NCBI GenBank assembly: GCA_963969595.1
Contig: OZ018413.1
Coordinates: 14,063,711-14,127,710, forward strand
Length of the DNA: 64,000 bases
Source: Neckera pumila
Taxonomy: Eukaryota; Streptophyta; Bryopsida; Hypnales; Neckeraceae
Direction of reading: 5' to 3'
Position numbers and translations under genes: made by a program. Below are positions 32,405 to 42,523 of the stretch, piece by piece. Positions within the stretch are counted from its first letter, which is position 1. Every line of letters begins with the position of its first letter. The notes beneath the pieces were generated by a model. That model did no database searches. It saw only the letters and a list, made by a program, of their open reading frames with translations, and had not been told where the DNA came from.

Positions 32405-32723
32405 CATAAAATGATATTTTGGTAAATTTTTTTTTTTTTTTTTTTTTAAATTCTGACACATCCATACCGGCGTTCACATGGATCTGGGCAGATCAGGGAA
32501 CAAGCCTGAAACGGCCCTCCAAGACCCCCAAATATCATCTAATGTCTCACACCTACCCATATGTACAACGTCCAGAACCTTGATCGCCCACTACAAAGCA
32601 TCACTACAGTACCTCCCAATATACCATGTACCTTTCTGGTGGCAGTACAGTCTAGATTTGAACCTTCTTTTCTGAAAATTAAATTTTGGGAGGCGACATT
32701 TGGGGTTGTGGGGCGCTCAGGGG
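31773..32723. mobile_element. piggyBac-like TTAA element 1, non-autonomous
   Basis: The ends CCCCTGAGCGCCCC and GGGGCGCTCAGGGG are perfect inverted repeats, each flanked by TTAA (31769-31772 and 32724-32727). This is the target-site and terminus pattern of the piggyBac superfamily. Without its own insertion at 32247-32544 the element is about 650 bp. There is no transposase. Two related elements lie at 50766 and 51803. The caution is that no plant transposase links these ends to piggyBac, so the superfamily is inferred from TTAA and the C-rich terminus only. Confidence 0.65.
32247..32544 (+). mobile_element. TIR element family G (copy B)
   Basis: The left end CATTACATGAGATTTGGGGG and right end CCCCCAAATATCATCTAATG form an imperfect TIR. 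Inside are GTTCCC/GGGAAC and GCAGCAGCAGCTGGCTG segments, a long A-run and a T-run either side of ATTTTGG, and CAAGCCTGAAACGGCCCTCC. It is nested in TTAA element 1. The A- and T-runs can pair into a long stem. Confidence 0.75.
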
Positions 32724-32749
32724 TTAAGATGCAAAAGAGGTAAAATGTA

Positions 32750-32830
32750 CTCCCTCCGTTTGGAAATAGTGCATCCATTCTTAGTGCAATCACTATAGAG
32801 AATGGATACACTATTTCCAAACGGAGGGAG
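32750..32830. mobile_element. Stowaway-type MITE, 81 bp
   Basis: CTCCCTCCGTTTGGAAATAG and its inverse form TIRs of about 30 bp with hardly any loop. TA flanks both sides (32748-32749 and 32831-32832). CTCCCTCCGT is the standard plant Tc1/mariner MITE terminus. It is nested in CACTA element 2. Confidence 0.9.
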
Positions 32831-33436
32831 TAGTTCCAAACCAGTTGCACACATGATTCATGAGTCACCAATAAGTTGCAAAAAAGTTGCATAGGACCTA
32901 TTAAGTAATCACAAAAGTCGTAGAGAAGTCATAACCTAGTCGCAAACAAGTTGGTAAGAAGTGGCAAACATATTGTAAATGAGTCACAAACTGCTTACGG
33001 CTACATTGTCCCATAGTCCCACATATACCTAAAGCAGTTGCAAAGTAGTTGAAGGTAAGTTGAAATGAAGTTGCAAACCGATCGCACCAAAGTTGCAATA
33101 AATTCACAACCAAGTTGCAACTTAGTTACCGACCTCAAGCGGCAGTGCATACCATGTAAGTAACTACATCATAAAGTGTATCGATGAAGTTCCAAGTAAA
33201 CTGCCAAATGAGAAACAATTCGTTTCACCTTGCAACTATGATGCTACTAAAAAACTTGTCCTTAGCAACTAGAGGCCTCCTGAATATCACCAGCTGCAAA
33301 CATCCGATGCAACTCAAAACCAGTTCAACATGATGCAAACAAGTTGCACATATGATTCAAACAAGTTGCACACATGATGCAAACAAGTTGCACACATGAT
33401 TCAATAATTTAAACAAATCTTTTTCTTCTAGTGGAA

Positions 33437-34148
33437 CATATTTTCATCATTGGTGATTTGCCGCACTATGTCATATTGAAAAAAAACATTCTAAGTTGAG
33501 ACATTCACCTTTGCCCTTAGTTAGTATGTTGCCTTCCAATTTTGTCAATAGGAACCACAAAAAATTTCTTCACATTACAACATGCATGAACTCATAAGTA
33601 ACATTCTACAAAAATCTAATAAAACTGTTATATAAACTTGTACCGCCATAGCAAACTAGGCTTTGTCTATTTTTCCCCAAAATTTGGATGAATAGATTTT
33701 GTCCATTGTCGCAAAATGACAATGCGCACCCAAATCTATTTATTGTCCACTACATTGATGTGGGCTTTGCTAAGGGTTTAATAAGATCAAATAATTCCTT
33801 TATATAAAGTAGTTTGTTGTAGTTTGAAATGGCAAGCTTATTACCATGCCTCTAAATTTATACCAATGATGAGAAGTTTGATTTACATTATGACATCTTA
33901 CACTTCAATATACGTATATCTTGGAATAATGATTTTTAAAGCATTGTTTTGGGTATATATATTGTAACACCAATTTTCTTCTTTTGTTTTCAATTCAATA
34001 TTGACAAGAGGTTCGAATTTTTAAAAATCTATATGAAAATTCAATATTCATGTCAGTTCATTTCAAAAATTAATCCAAAAAATTTCATTAATATATACTG
34101 GCAAAATGAATGTTGCAAAATGAAAGGGTTTGAAGTCTAACAATACTA
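33437..34148. other. AT-rich spacer
   Basis: No gene or bounded element was recognised between CACTA element 2 and the PIF-type MITE. Confidence 0.4.
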
Positions 34149-34151
34149 TTA

Positions 34152-34698
34152 GGGCCGCTTTACACCAAGAAGCCGGGCCAATTCTCCTTCAAGCCAATTG
34201 CACAAAATTTCAGCCCCTTTTGGGCTGGAGGCCGGCCTCAACTTCCCATTAGAATAAGATTATAATGGGGGCCAATTTTCCCATATGTAAAGGCCTTAAG
34301 GCCAAGAAGCCGGGCTGATTCAATGAAACCTACAAAAGAAAGAGAGAGGGGCTGAAATTTTTAAGGCCACTTTACACCTAGAGGCCGGTCCTAATCCCCA
34401 TGAGGCCGATTGCACAAAATCCAACGGTAATGATTAGTTGAAAAAAATAGTTTTTTATTAAAACGATTTTTTTAATTGAAATCTGACATTGGCCTCCCAT
34501 TTTTGGTGCACCCAATTCAGCGAGCTCGGGCCATGTTAGATCATGTCTTTTTTGAATAAAAAATTCAATTCACCAAATTGGCCCAGCTTCTTGGTGTAAA
34601 GGGGTTGGGGCTGATTTGAGCCTTTTGTCCAATCAGAAGTCAAGAATCTTGGCCTCTAACACAGGAAATTGGCCCGGCCTCTTAGTGTAAAGCAGCCC
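34152..34698. mobile_element. PIF/Harbinger-type MITE, 547 bp
   Basis: The ends GGGCCGCTTTACACCAAGA and the inverse TTAGTGTAAAGCAGCCC form TIRs of about 28 bp rich in GGCC. TTA flanks both ends (34149-34151 and 34699-34701), the PIF/Harbinger TSD. Two internal blocks, at about 34360 (CACTTTACACCTAGAGGCCGG) and about 34580 (CAGCTTCTTGGTGTAAAGG), repeat the TIR in inverted orientation. This suggests one family member inside another or a doubled TIR. Confidence 0.82.
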
Positions 34699-34758
34699 TT
34701 ATAGACTCTATCCTTGATGGTTAGTTTTAAGGTAGCCAATCATTAAAATGTTTACAAG

Positions 34759-34993
34759 CATTAAAAGAGATTTTGGGGCTAAAAAAACCTGCAAGATCCC
34801 CGGAGTTTCCGGACTTTGAAAACTTTGGGAACGTTGTCAATTGCACAATTTGACATCAGAAATTCATATTTAATTAAAAATTTTCAATTTTTCTAATTTT
34901 TTTGTATTTTCTTCTTCTAATTGCCTATTGCAGATTCTAGCTAAGGGAGTAGGGCTAAAACGGCCCTTCCTTGCTTTCAAATCTCTTCTTATG
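34759..34993 (+). mobile_element. TIR element family G (copy D, divergent)
   Basis: Ends are CATTAAAAGAGATTTTGGGG and CAAATCTCTTCTTATG. The interior keeps GGAGTTTCCGGAC, GGGAACGTTG and AAACGGCCCTTCC in the same order as copies B and C. It is the shortest copy. Confidence 0.55.
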
Positions 34994-37647
34994 AAAGTAA
35001 GTCTTTAAACCCAATCAAATTCACTAAAAATAACATTATTGACCATCTTTATAAACTCCCTTTTGCTATCTGCTATATGAATGTAGTCCCCTCAAGTTAA
35101 CTCTTAAAAAATCATTTGTCTCTTTGGAGGACAAGTGGGATTTTAAGCAAGTACCAACAATTTCATTTTTTGTCTAGATTTCTTGAAACTTTTTTGAATA
35201 CAGCAAAATTGATTACCTTTGCAGAAATATAATTTTTTTCAATCAAGCCTGTGAACAAAAGTTATGCTCAAACATGACGAAAAATTTTAGCCGTCCAGAA
35301 GTCCGCGCATTAGGAAAATTTCAAGCCATGCTTTAGAAAAAAATTCAGGCCACGGAAGGTCTGTGAATTTTGAACCCCCCAATGCAATTAAAGAAGAAAC
35401 AAAATTATTTTTTGTTTTTCATTATTTTTTAATTTAGCATCTAATGTAGCACTATGGGTGCCACATCACGCCAGGTTTTACTATTTTTAAAATTTTTTTA
35501 ATAATTAAAAATTAAAAATTAAAAAAATTAAAAAATTAAAAATATATATATATATATATTTTGTAAATTATCAATTTAAAAAAACATTGAGTGCTGATGT
35601 GGCAGTACCACATCAATGCCATGTCAAATTTTTATTATTTTAATACATTTTTATTTTCATTTTTTAAAAATTCTTAAATATTTTTTTTAATTCATACTGT
35701 GAATGCACCGCAAGGCCGAAAATCAATCCTTTAGAAGAGGGCTGAATTTTTTTGTAATGACAATGGAGAGGTGGGGAGGGGGGGGGGATAAGAAGGGGCA
35801 ACAAAAAAATTTCTAGAAATTTGAATTTGAATTTTTTTTCTTATAGATTATGTTTTTGTATATATGGAGAGCTCTAATTCATTTGTTTTGGATTTATTAT
35901 GAGAAAATTATAGACAATCATGTTTTTTGGGCAATTAGAGCATCTTGAAAAGAAAACCTTATAGGATTAATTTTTGAATGCAATTTTTACAATTAAAAAA
36001 ATAAATAAATTCCACATGTTTTAGGTTGTTTGCTAGAACAATTTCACCATTGGAAGTAGTGCATTTAATTCCATTTTAAGAACTATTAACAATTTAGATT
36101 TTTCTTCTATCTTGTATCTACTTCTATTTAACAACTTTTTAAGTATGAAAGTTAAGATTTCTTGAATTATTTTTTCTAGATTCTCAATTCAATTCTCTAC
36201 TATAAAGGTTTGAAGCTCAAAACTTTGTAGTTCAAAAAATTAAAGTTAAGAAGGTTCAAAGTCAAATAATCTAATCCTGCAATGTACTGGAAAACTTCTT
36301 TTTTTCATTTTAAAAGCAAATATCTTGCAATCTAAGCAATTTAAAGTTTTGAAATTTTTTCCACACATTTCATACTATTTAGGTATAAGATCTTATAGTT
36401 AGATGTGCAAAAAAAAAAGATTCTAAATTTTTTACTCTTTGCTATAGAAATGATAAATTTGAGTGTTTTTTGCCAAAAAAAAGGCCTTGGTCCTTTCAAG
36501 GTTGAACGAATTTTTTATTTGAGGTATCCTTGCTAAACCTTGTGTATCAATCATACAATGTTCATCATGTTAGATTCAAACCATCTCCATTTATTTAGAT
36601 AAAGGAGACAAGGTTGATTTAAATTAGAAAGCCGTTTGTGGACTATTTGGCCACCGCACATTGTTATACTTATAAGAATTACAATTCTTTAGGAACATAA
36701 CAATAAATTTAGAAATATTCTACAAATAATTGGTCAACTCATTTTTGAAAAAAATAATATACATTATAGGTAGTAAAAGAAAAAACACATAGGTTCTTAT
36801 TGTGAACCATATCTTGGAGAGGTTATTTTGGCCCTAAAACACTAAGGAGTCTACTTCGGATTTTTTGAAAACTTTGGTAAGCTCTATAAATTTATTCAGA
36901 GGAATTTTTGTTTTAGAATTTTTAGGATGGATGCTAATCATTCTAATCTATATGTAAAACTTTGTTCTATTTCATTTTGATAAATATTGTAAAAAGTTAT
37001 AAGGAATTTTATTTCAATGTCAAAATATAGAATTGAAAATATATCCTAAAAAATATTAGTTAGTTTCATCAAATTATATGAATAGATGCCTTTTCAAATA
37101 CATTTGAACTAGTCGATTTTGAAAAATGAGGTGAAATTTGTGAAGATTTTTTATATTTTGCGGGGTAGTGCAAGTAGTATATACATATAAAGCTATTTTT
37201 TGAATTCAATTTTGAAAATTTCCAAATGAAAAAATCTCAAGACATATTGTGTACTAGAATATTTCTACTGTTGTGATGTACACTTCTCAATTTCTTGTAA
37301 AATTTATTAGCAATTTAGATTTTTCTTTCATCAAATACAAGCTTATACATTATAATATTTTAAAGATGAAAATAATTTTTTTAATTATATTTTTTACAAA
37401 TATTCTCAACCCATTTCCCGTGTTTTTACTAAATTCCACAAATTTTAGTCAAATATTTTTTTTTTCTAAAAATCTTCACAAATTTGTGAAAACTTTTCAA
37501 TCCAATTTCAACCCTTTGATTTTCAATTGCATTCTTTGAGCAATTTCTGTTACAAGTTAAGATGTAAGAGAACAAAATTGGATCACTTGGAATCTAAATT
37601 GGACTCTATAACGTACTGTAATGGGTCTCTCATCCTTAACTCCTAAA
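34994..37647. other. AT-rich intergenic DNA with homopolymer tracts
   Basis: There is an (AT)n tract at about 35540-35560 and a G-run at 35777-35788. Two short GCCACATCA/TGATGTGGC-type inverted segments flank the stretch 35455-35620. The only long open frame (37273-37539) is Phe/Asn/Ile-rich and unsupported. Confidence 0.4.
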
Positions 37648-38476
37648 GTTCCATGACTATGTTTTCACCAAAAACACTCCCAAAGTGCCATTTATAGTAG
37701 AAGTACCAAATATTTGAATTTTTGTTTTTAACAGATAGAACTAAAGGATCTTGTAGTATGCTAGTCTTAAAGCATGTGGTAAGAATTTCAAAAATTTCCA
37801 CCACAAGAATTGCAAGCATTACATGAGATTTGGGGGTCTTAGAAGGCTATGAGTTCCCTGCTGTCTGCTGCGTTCCCGCAGTCTGGGAACGCGCAGCAGC
37901 AGCTGGCTGACGTGGTCGAGCGACGCCACGTCACTTTTTGAAAAAAAAAACAAAAAAACAAAAAAAACTGCTTAAAATGATATTTTGGTAAAAAAAAATT
38001 TTTTTTTTTTTTTTTTTTTGAAATTTTTTTTTTGTGACACACCCGTACCGACGTTCACTAGATCTGGGCAGATCAGGGAACAAGCCTGAAACGGCCCTCC
38101 ACGACCCCCAAATATCATCTAATGCTATACGCATTCAAATTCATTGAAATCATTTTTTTGCCCAACAAACAACAGGGCAGCTGCACTTAACAAGCTCACT
38201 TTTCTATGAAAAAATGTTCAGAATGGTAGTTCTTCTTTAAATTCAATTTTCTAGACAAAATGGCTACATGCTTGAAAAATTTCACATCATTTGGAATTGT
38301 ACAGCATATAGGAAAAAAATAGTAAGTAGAAAGAGGTGGAGAATGATTCAAAATACTAAATTGTTAAGAATTTAGTTATAAAAATTGAATAATGCCAAGC
38401 TCAACAATTGTAATGTTGTAATAAAAAATGTACACCCAATGTTTTTAATTTTTTTCAAAAAATATTGAAAATTGAG
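37648..38476 (+). repeat. Tandem unit 1 (about 520 bp plus inserted MITE)
   Basis: The unit begins TTCCATGACTATGTTTTCAC and ends AATATTGAAAATTGAG. It matches 38477-39000 throughout. It differs mainly by the 308-bp family G element at 37817-38124. The opening block also resembles 4320-4460. Confidence 0.75.
37817..38124 (+). mobile_element. TIR element family G (copy C)
   Basis: Nearly the same sequence as copy B: CATTACATGAGATTTGGGGG at the left and CCCCCAAATATCATCTAATG at the right, with A-rich and T-rich runs in the middle. Comparison with unit 2 gives the empty site, GCAAG followed by (A)TATA. No clear target duplication can be read. Confidence 0.75.
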
Positions 38477-39000
38477 TTCCATGACTATGTTTTCACTGAA
38501 AACATTCAAAACTAAAAAATGCCATTATTAGAACAAATACTAAAATTTTGAATTTTTTTCTTACACATGTAACCATAAGATGTTGTAGTATGCTGACTTG
38601 AGAACATGCGGTAAAAATTTCAGAAATTTCTATTGTATGGGTTGCAAGATATAAGCATTTGAACTCACGGAAATCATTTTGGGGGTCCTGCAAAAAACTG
38701 GGCAGCTGCATTTCACAAGTTCACTTTTGTATGAAAAAATGTCCAAAATGGTGGTGCTTCTTTGGATTCTTTTCCTTAGACAAGTTGGTCACATGCTTGA
38801 AAAATTTCACATCATTTGAATTTGTACAAGATATAGGAAAAAAATAGTAAGTAGAAAGAAGTAGAAAATGATTCAAAATACAAAATGGTTAAGAATTTAG
38901 TTATGGAATCAAAAAATGCCAATTCCAATGGTTGCATTGTTGTAATAAACAATCTACATCCTTTGATTTTAATTTTCAAAAAATATTGAAAATTGAGTAA
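38477..39000 (+). repeat. Tandem unit 2, without the MITE
   Basis: This unit preserves the empty target (TTGCAAGATATAAGC) for the copy C insertion. It shares CTGGGCAGCTGCA, CATGCTTGAAAAATTTCAC and ATATAGGAAAAAAATAG with unit 1. Confidence 0.75.
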
Positions 39001-39784
39001 GATAAAGGACTTCAAAGTTTATTTTAGAATAGAGAATCCATAATTGCCCACAAACAAAAAATCCTCTTAACTCTTGATTCATTGATAAAAAATAGAACAA
39101 TTCAAAGCTTTTCACATACATATAACTCTAGAAAACCAATTTCAGATTTTTTTTTTTGAAAAAAGCAATTTGTTTTTATCTGCCTAGACTGCCCTAGTTG
39201 TGAACAAATTATATATCATGCAATAACTTTTTAACCATATAGTCAAAAGTTATGAAAACTGTTGGATCTTAAACTTATTCCTTGTCCCCACCTTCTATCA
39301 GAATTTGGTCGAAAAATATGGAAACCTCTAGTCACACATACCTGCCCAAACTTTCTATGTAGCAAAAAAACGTTTTTTGGTCCTTTAGGGATTAAACAAA
39401 CAACTTCAAAGTTTCTTTTAGAGTAGTGAATCTGTAATTGCCCACAAACTAAAACTCCTCATAACTTTCATCTCATTGATCAAAATGGAATGATTCAAAG
39501 CTTTCCGTGTTTATATAAATCTAGAAAACCAATTTTCAATTCTTGTTTTTTAAAAAAGTGATTTTTTTTTTGTGCGAATTGCCTATTTGCAAAAAAATAA
39601 CATATTTGACCTTAATTTTTGACTCATAATTCCAAATGTCATGAAATTTAGTGCATATAAAAGATATTCCTTATCTCCACCTTCTATCAAAATTTCAGCC
39701 CAAAGTATGCAAATCCCAATTCACAGCAACCTACCTAATATTATTATGTTGCCAAAAAACGCATGCTGGTCTTTTAAGGGTTCA
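39001..39784 (+). repeat. Tandem duplication of about 390 bp, two units
   Basis: Units start at about 39008 and 39408 (ACTTCAAAGTTT). They share TAATTGCCCACAAAC, GATTCAAAGCTTT, CTAGAAAACCAATTT, CACCTTCTATCA and a GGTC-TTT-AGGG end. No coding content was found. Confidence 0.65.
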
Positions 39785-40412
39785 CCTTAGGACACTGAGC
39801 TTATCGATCATTGTGGAAATCATCCTTTTTCATATGATGTGAAACATTTGCTTAAAAAAATGCAAGAGCACTCATTGGATGGAGGTCAAACTACTGTGCA
39901 AGCCTTCCCTTTTCACACAAAATTCCAAAGATGAATAATTGGCAAGACATTAAATCCTTCTCACAAAGTGGAACCAATAGGGTGAATTTTGTGTTCTTTG
40001 GATAAAACAAAAATAAAAGACCCCGTTTGTGCTGTGCTTAGGGTATACTTTAGACTTCTTCTAGCTAATTTGAGGTCTTTGATTGCAAATACGACAAGAA
40101 ATATGAATTCAAAATTTGCAAATTTTATCATATGTGGCAAATAAAAAATTCCTGCATTTTTCCCTGTGGTAAATTCATCCTACTAGTACCACTTCCATAA
40201 CATTGTTCACGTTTGCCATGGGGATTCTTTTTGCTCCCCTCAAATCAGAAGCCCTCCAACAAGACAACCTTCCTTAATGATCAAATTCATGAAATTCCGG
40301 TAAATGATATTCTTGTACAAAGATATAAGCAAAATTGTGCAAAATTTCATAAGAGTATTAAGTTGTTGAGGACTTGACGTCCTGCAAATAGCCGTACTTT
40401 TGTCTTACATAC
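39785..40412. other. AT-rich spacer
   Basis: No gene, element boundary or repeat array was recognised. Confidence 0.4.
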
Positions 40413-40414
40413 TA

Positions 40415-41392
40415 CTCCCTCTGTCTAAAATAAATCCAGGGGTTTCAAATACACTTATCTCAAATTAAACTCGAAATTGATTCTCTACAACTTGATGGAC
40501 AACAATTGAAGCTAGTTTGAACACCTTGAAGCAAAAGAATCTACTGATGTCACACGCCAATAACTATATAGGAATTTGATCCTAGTAAAGAGATCAAAAC
40601 GCAACCTCTAACAAAACAAAGGCAAAGAATTCATCACAAAACCATACAAAAACTACTACTAATAAATCTCTTGTTGAGAATTTCTTGGACTTGAATCATA
40701 AGACATTGTCAGAACCGAATACAGAGGACATCATTGAACATCACTGCACCAATAGTGCTCAAAGAATGATCAAAACTAATACCCTTGGAGCAATTCCAGA
40801 AAGGGCAAAAATTTGTCACTTTTGCCTCTTGTTTTCAACATGCACCGCTTCACTTTTGACTTCCATTCATTCACACCTAGTGGAGTTTAGTAGAAGCTAG
40901 GGGAGGCAACCCATTCCCAACTATTCTCCCATTCTGGCTATGTAGCCAGTTCTCTTTCTGTGAAGGAGCAAATGAGCAGTTATTAATTATGGCATGGTTC
41001 CTAAGGCAATTGTGGCACATTAGGATTGTCTCCAAGACTCTCAATATTGCAACTAATCCTTGGTGGATTTTACAACAGCCCTTGGTTGGAAATAGAAAAG
41101 TCTATATGACAAGAACGGGTCGAATAGAATCTTCAACTAAAAAATTCATAGTAAATGCGTTTCAAGAAATAAAAATCTAGAAAATTATGGAAACCTTTCT
41201 AACTCTATTTCTGCACACAAGTAAATTTCTTTACTAAAGAAACCCGCCTTGTAGACATGCGTAATTCCTTAAGTGATCAGAAATGGGTTGCCTCCTCTAC
41301 AATATCTCCGCAAACCTTTGAAAATAGGAACACCTCACGCATTAATCTAGCCATTTCTAGAAAACCCCGGATTTATTTTGAGACAGAGGGAG
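40415..41392. mobile_element. Mariner/Stowaway-like element, 978 bp
   Basis: CTCCCTCTGTCTAAAATAAA at the left and the inverse TTTATTTTGAGACAGAGGGAG at the right form a TIR of about 23 bp. TA flanks both ends (40413-40414 and 41393-41394). The two interior open frames of 60-70 codons (40685 and 40989) have no DDE/D motif, so it is non-autonomous. Confidence 0.85.
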
Positions 41393-41394
41393 TA

Positions 41395-42523
41395 GTAAGT
41401 TAGAAGGGTCCATCCGACGCTTTGCTTTTTTTTAAGGCAACAGGGTTAACAATGTCTTGCTGACTTACCAGTTGGCCAGCTCCGGCGACAGCCGCTAACT
41501 CGCGGCACTCGGCCAGTCTTCAACGCCACGAGTCTTCAACGCCACGAGGGGTACATGAGACCTTGCCCGTGCTCACAGACAAGTGGGTAGAACCGTCCTA
41601 GAGTTCCCCATAGTTCCCACACAAAGCTCCCAACCCGTTCCCAAGTGGAATCAACGGCACAGATTGGAATGTAAGACCCGGCGGCCTCCCGATCGCTGGG
41701 GACTCCTGGCCCACAGACCCCAAAGCTGCGAGGGCCGTGACCACCTCCCACCCATTGCGACTATTGGCACCGTCGCAATTTCATACGAAGCTGTGCAGTC
41801 ACTTCCGACTCACTAACTGAAGCAGGAAATTAACACAGCGTCGCAAATTCACAGCCTGCAACGCCACGACCACGACGACGATGCTACCGACGGTGGAGCT
41901 TGGATTTCGGGAGAGAAGGAGTTCCGGAGCCTGGCTTTCGTGAGGATTGTGAAGGGAAAGCTTGTCAGGGCGTGTCGATTTTAGTTTTTGGCGCTAGGCG
42001 GGGATGGTTTTCGCAAGGAATGCATCGGAGACCTCGTGGGGGTGGAGAGTGGGACCGTTGCCGGTTGTGGAAAGGTCCGGTTAACGTGGCGCTGGATATG
42101 GCCGCGACGGGCTCTGGAAGCGCGTGTACGGAATGGTTAGGGTATCTGGAGGGGAGCTCCCGGCTGGATCTTGTGAACTGGGAAGGGTTTGAGTCGTGGA
42201 GGTTTGTCTGAGGATATTTGAGAAGTGTTACCGTATTTTGAACCTCGCGCGGGTGGCGACGGCGGGTGGTGAGGAGCATTTTGGAGAGCATGTTGCGGTG
42301 TAAGGGTTTGAATTTGAAGAAACCGGGGTGCTGATGGTTCTTTTTGGCGAATTTCGTTTTAAGTGCGTTGATGTGCAAGGGGAGAGTATAGCACCACTTT
42401 TGTACTGGTTGTTGGAGGGATAGATTCTGCGTCTTTGCAACAGGGAAAGAGTATGCGTGTCATTTTCGAGGGTTTTGGTGGTTTTCGGCTTCGGTTTGGC
42501 ATTCGCTCCTTCTGAGGTTCTCA
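41395..42523 (+). promoter_or_regulatory. GC-richer leader/promoter region of the SPL gene
   Basis: Base composition rises sharply at about 41440, just past the mariner-like element, and stays high to the SPL start. A direct repeat of GTCTTCAACGCCACGA lies at about 41515-41547. Open frames on both strands (for example 41900-42211) have no domain. I read the stretch as promoter plus 5' leader, with upstream open frames possible in the leader. No TATA box or start site can be placed with confidence. Confidence 0.4.

Larger units (their letters stand above)
29936..33433. mobile_element. CACTA element 2, non-autonomous, with nested insertions
   Basis: The termini CACTAGAAGAAAAA and TTTTTCTTCTAGTG are perfect 14-bp inverted repeats flanked by GAA (29933-29935 and 33434-33436). 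The left sub-terminal region (30235-30560) is packed with ACAACTA-AAA motifs. The right one (32835-33400) is packed with AAGTTGCA motifs, including about 22-bp tandem units at 33334-33403. No transposase is seen. Insertions are the TTAA element at 31773-32723 and the Stowaway MITE at 32750-32830. Confidence 0.88.

Noticed and set aside
32249..32461. Frames with long Lys and Phe runs
   Set aside because: Translations of the A- and T-runs of the MITE.
37273..37539. Phe/Asn-rich 88-codon frame, considered as organelle-derived DNA
   Set aside because: No motif of any organellar gene; composition follows the surrounding AT-rich DNA.
41900..42211. 103-codon frame upstream of the SPL gene
   Set aside because: No domain, overlapped by an equally long antisense frame, and best explained as GC-rich leader sequence.
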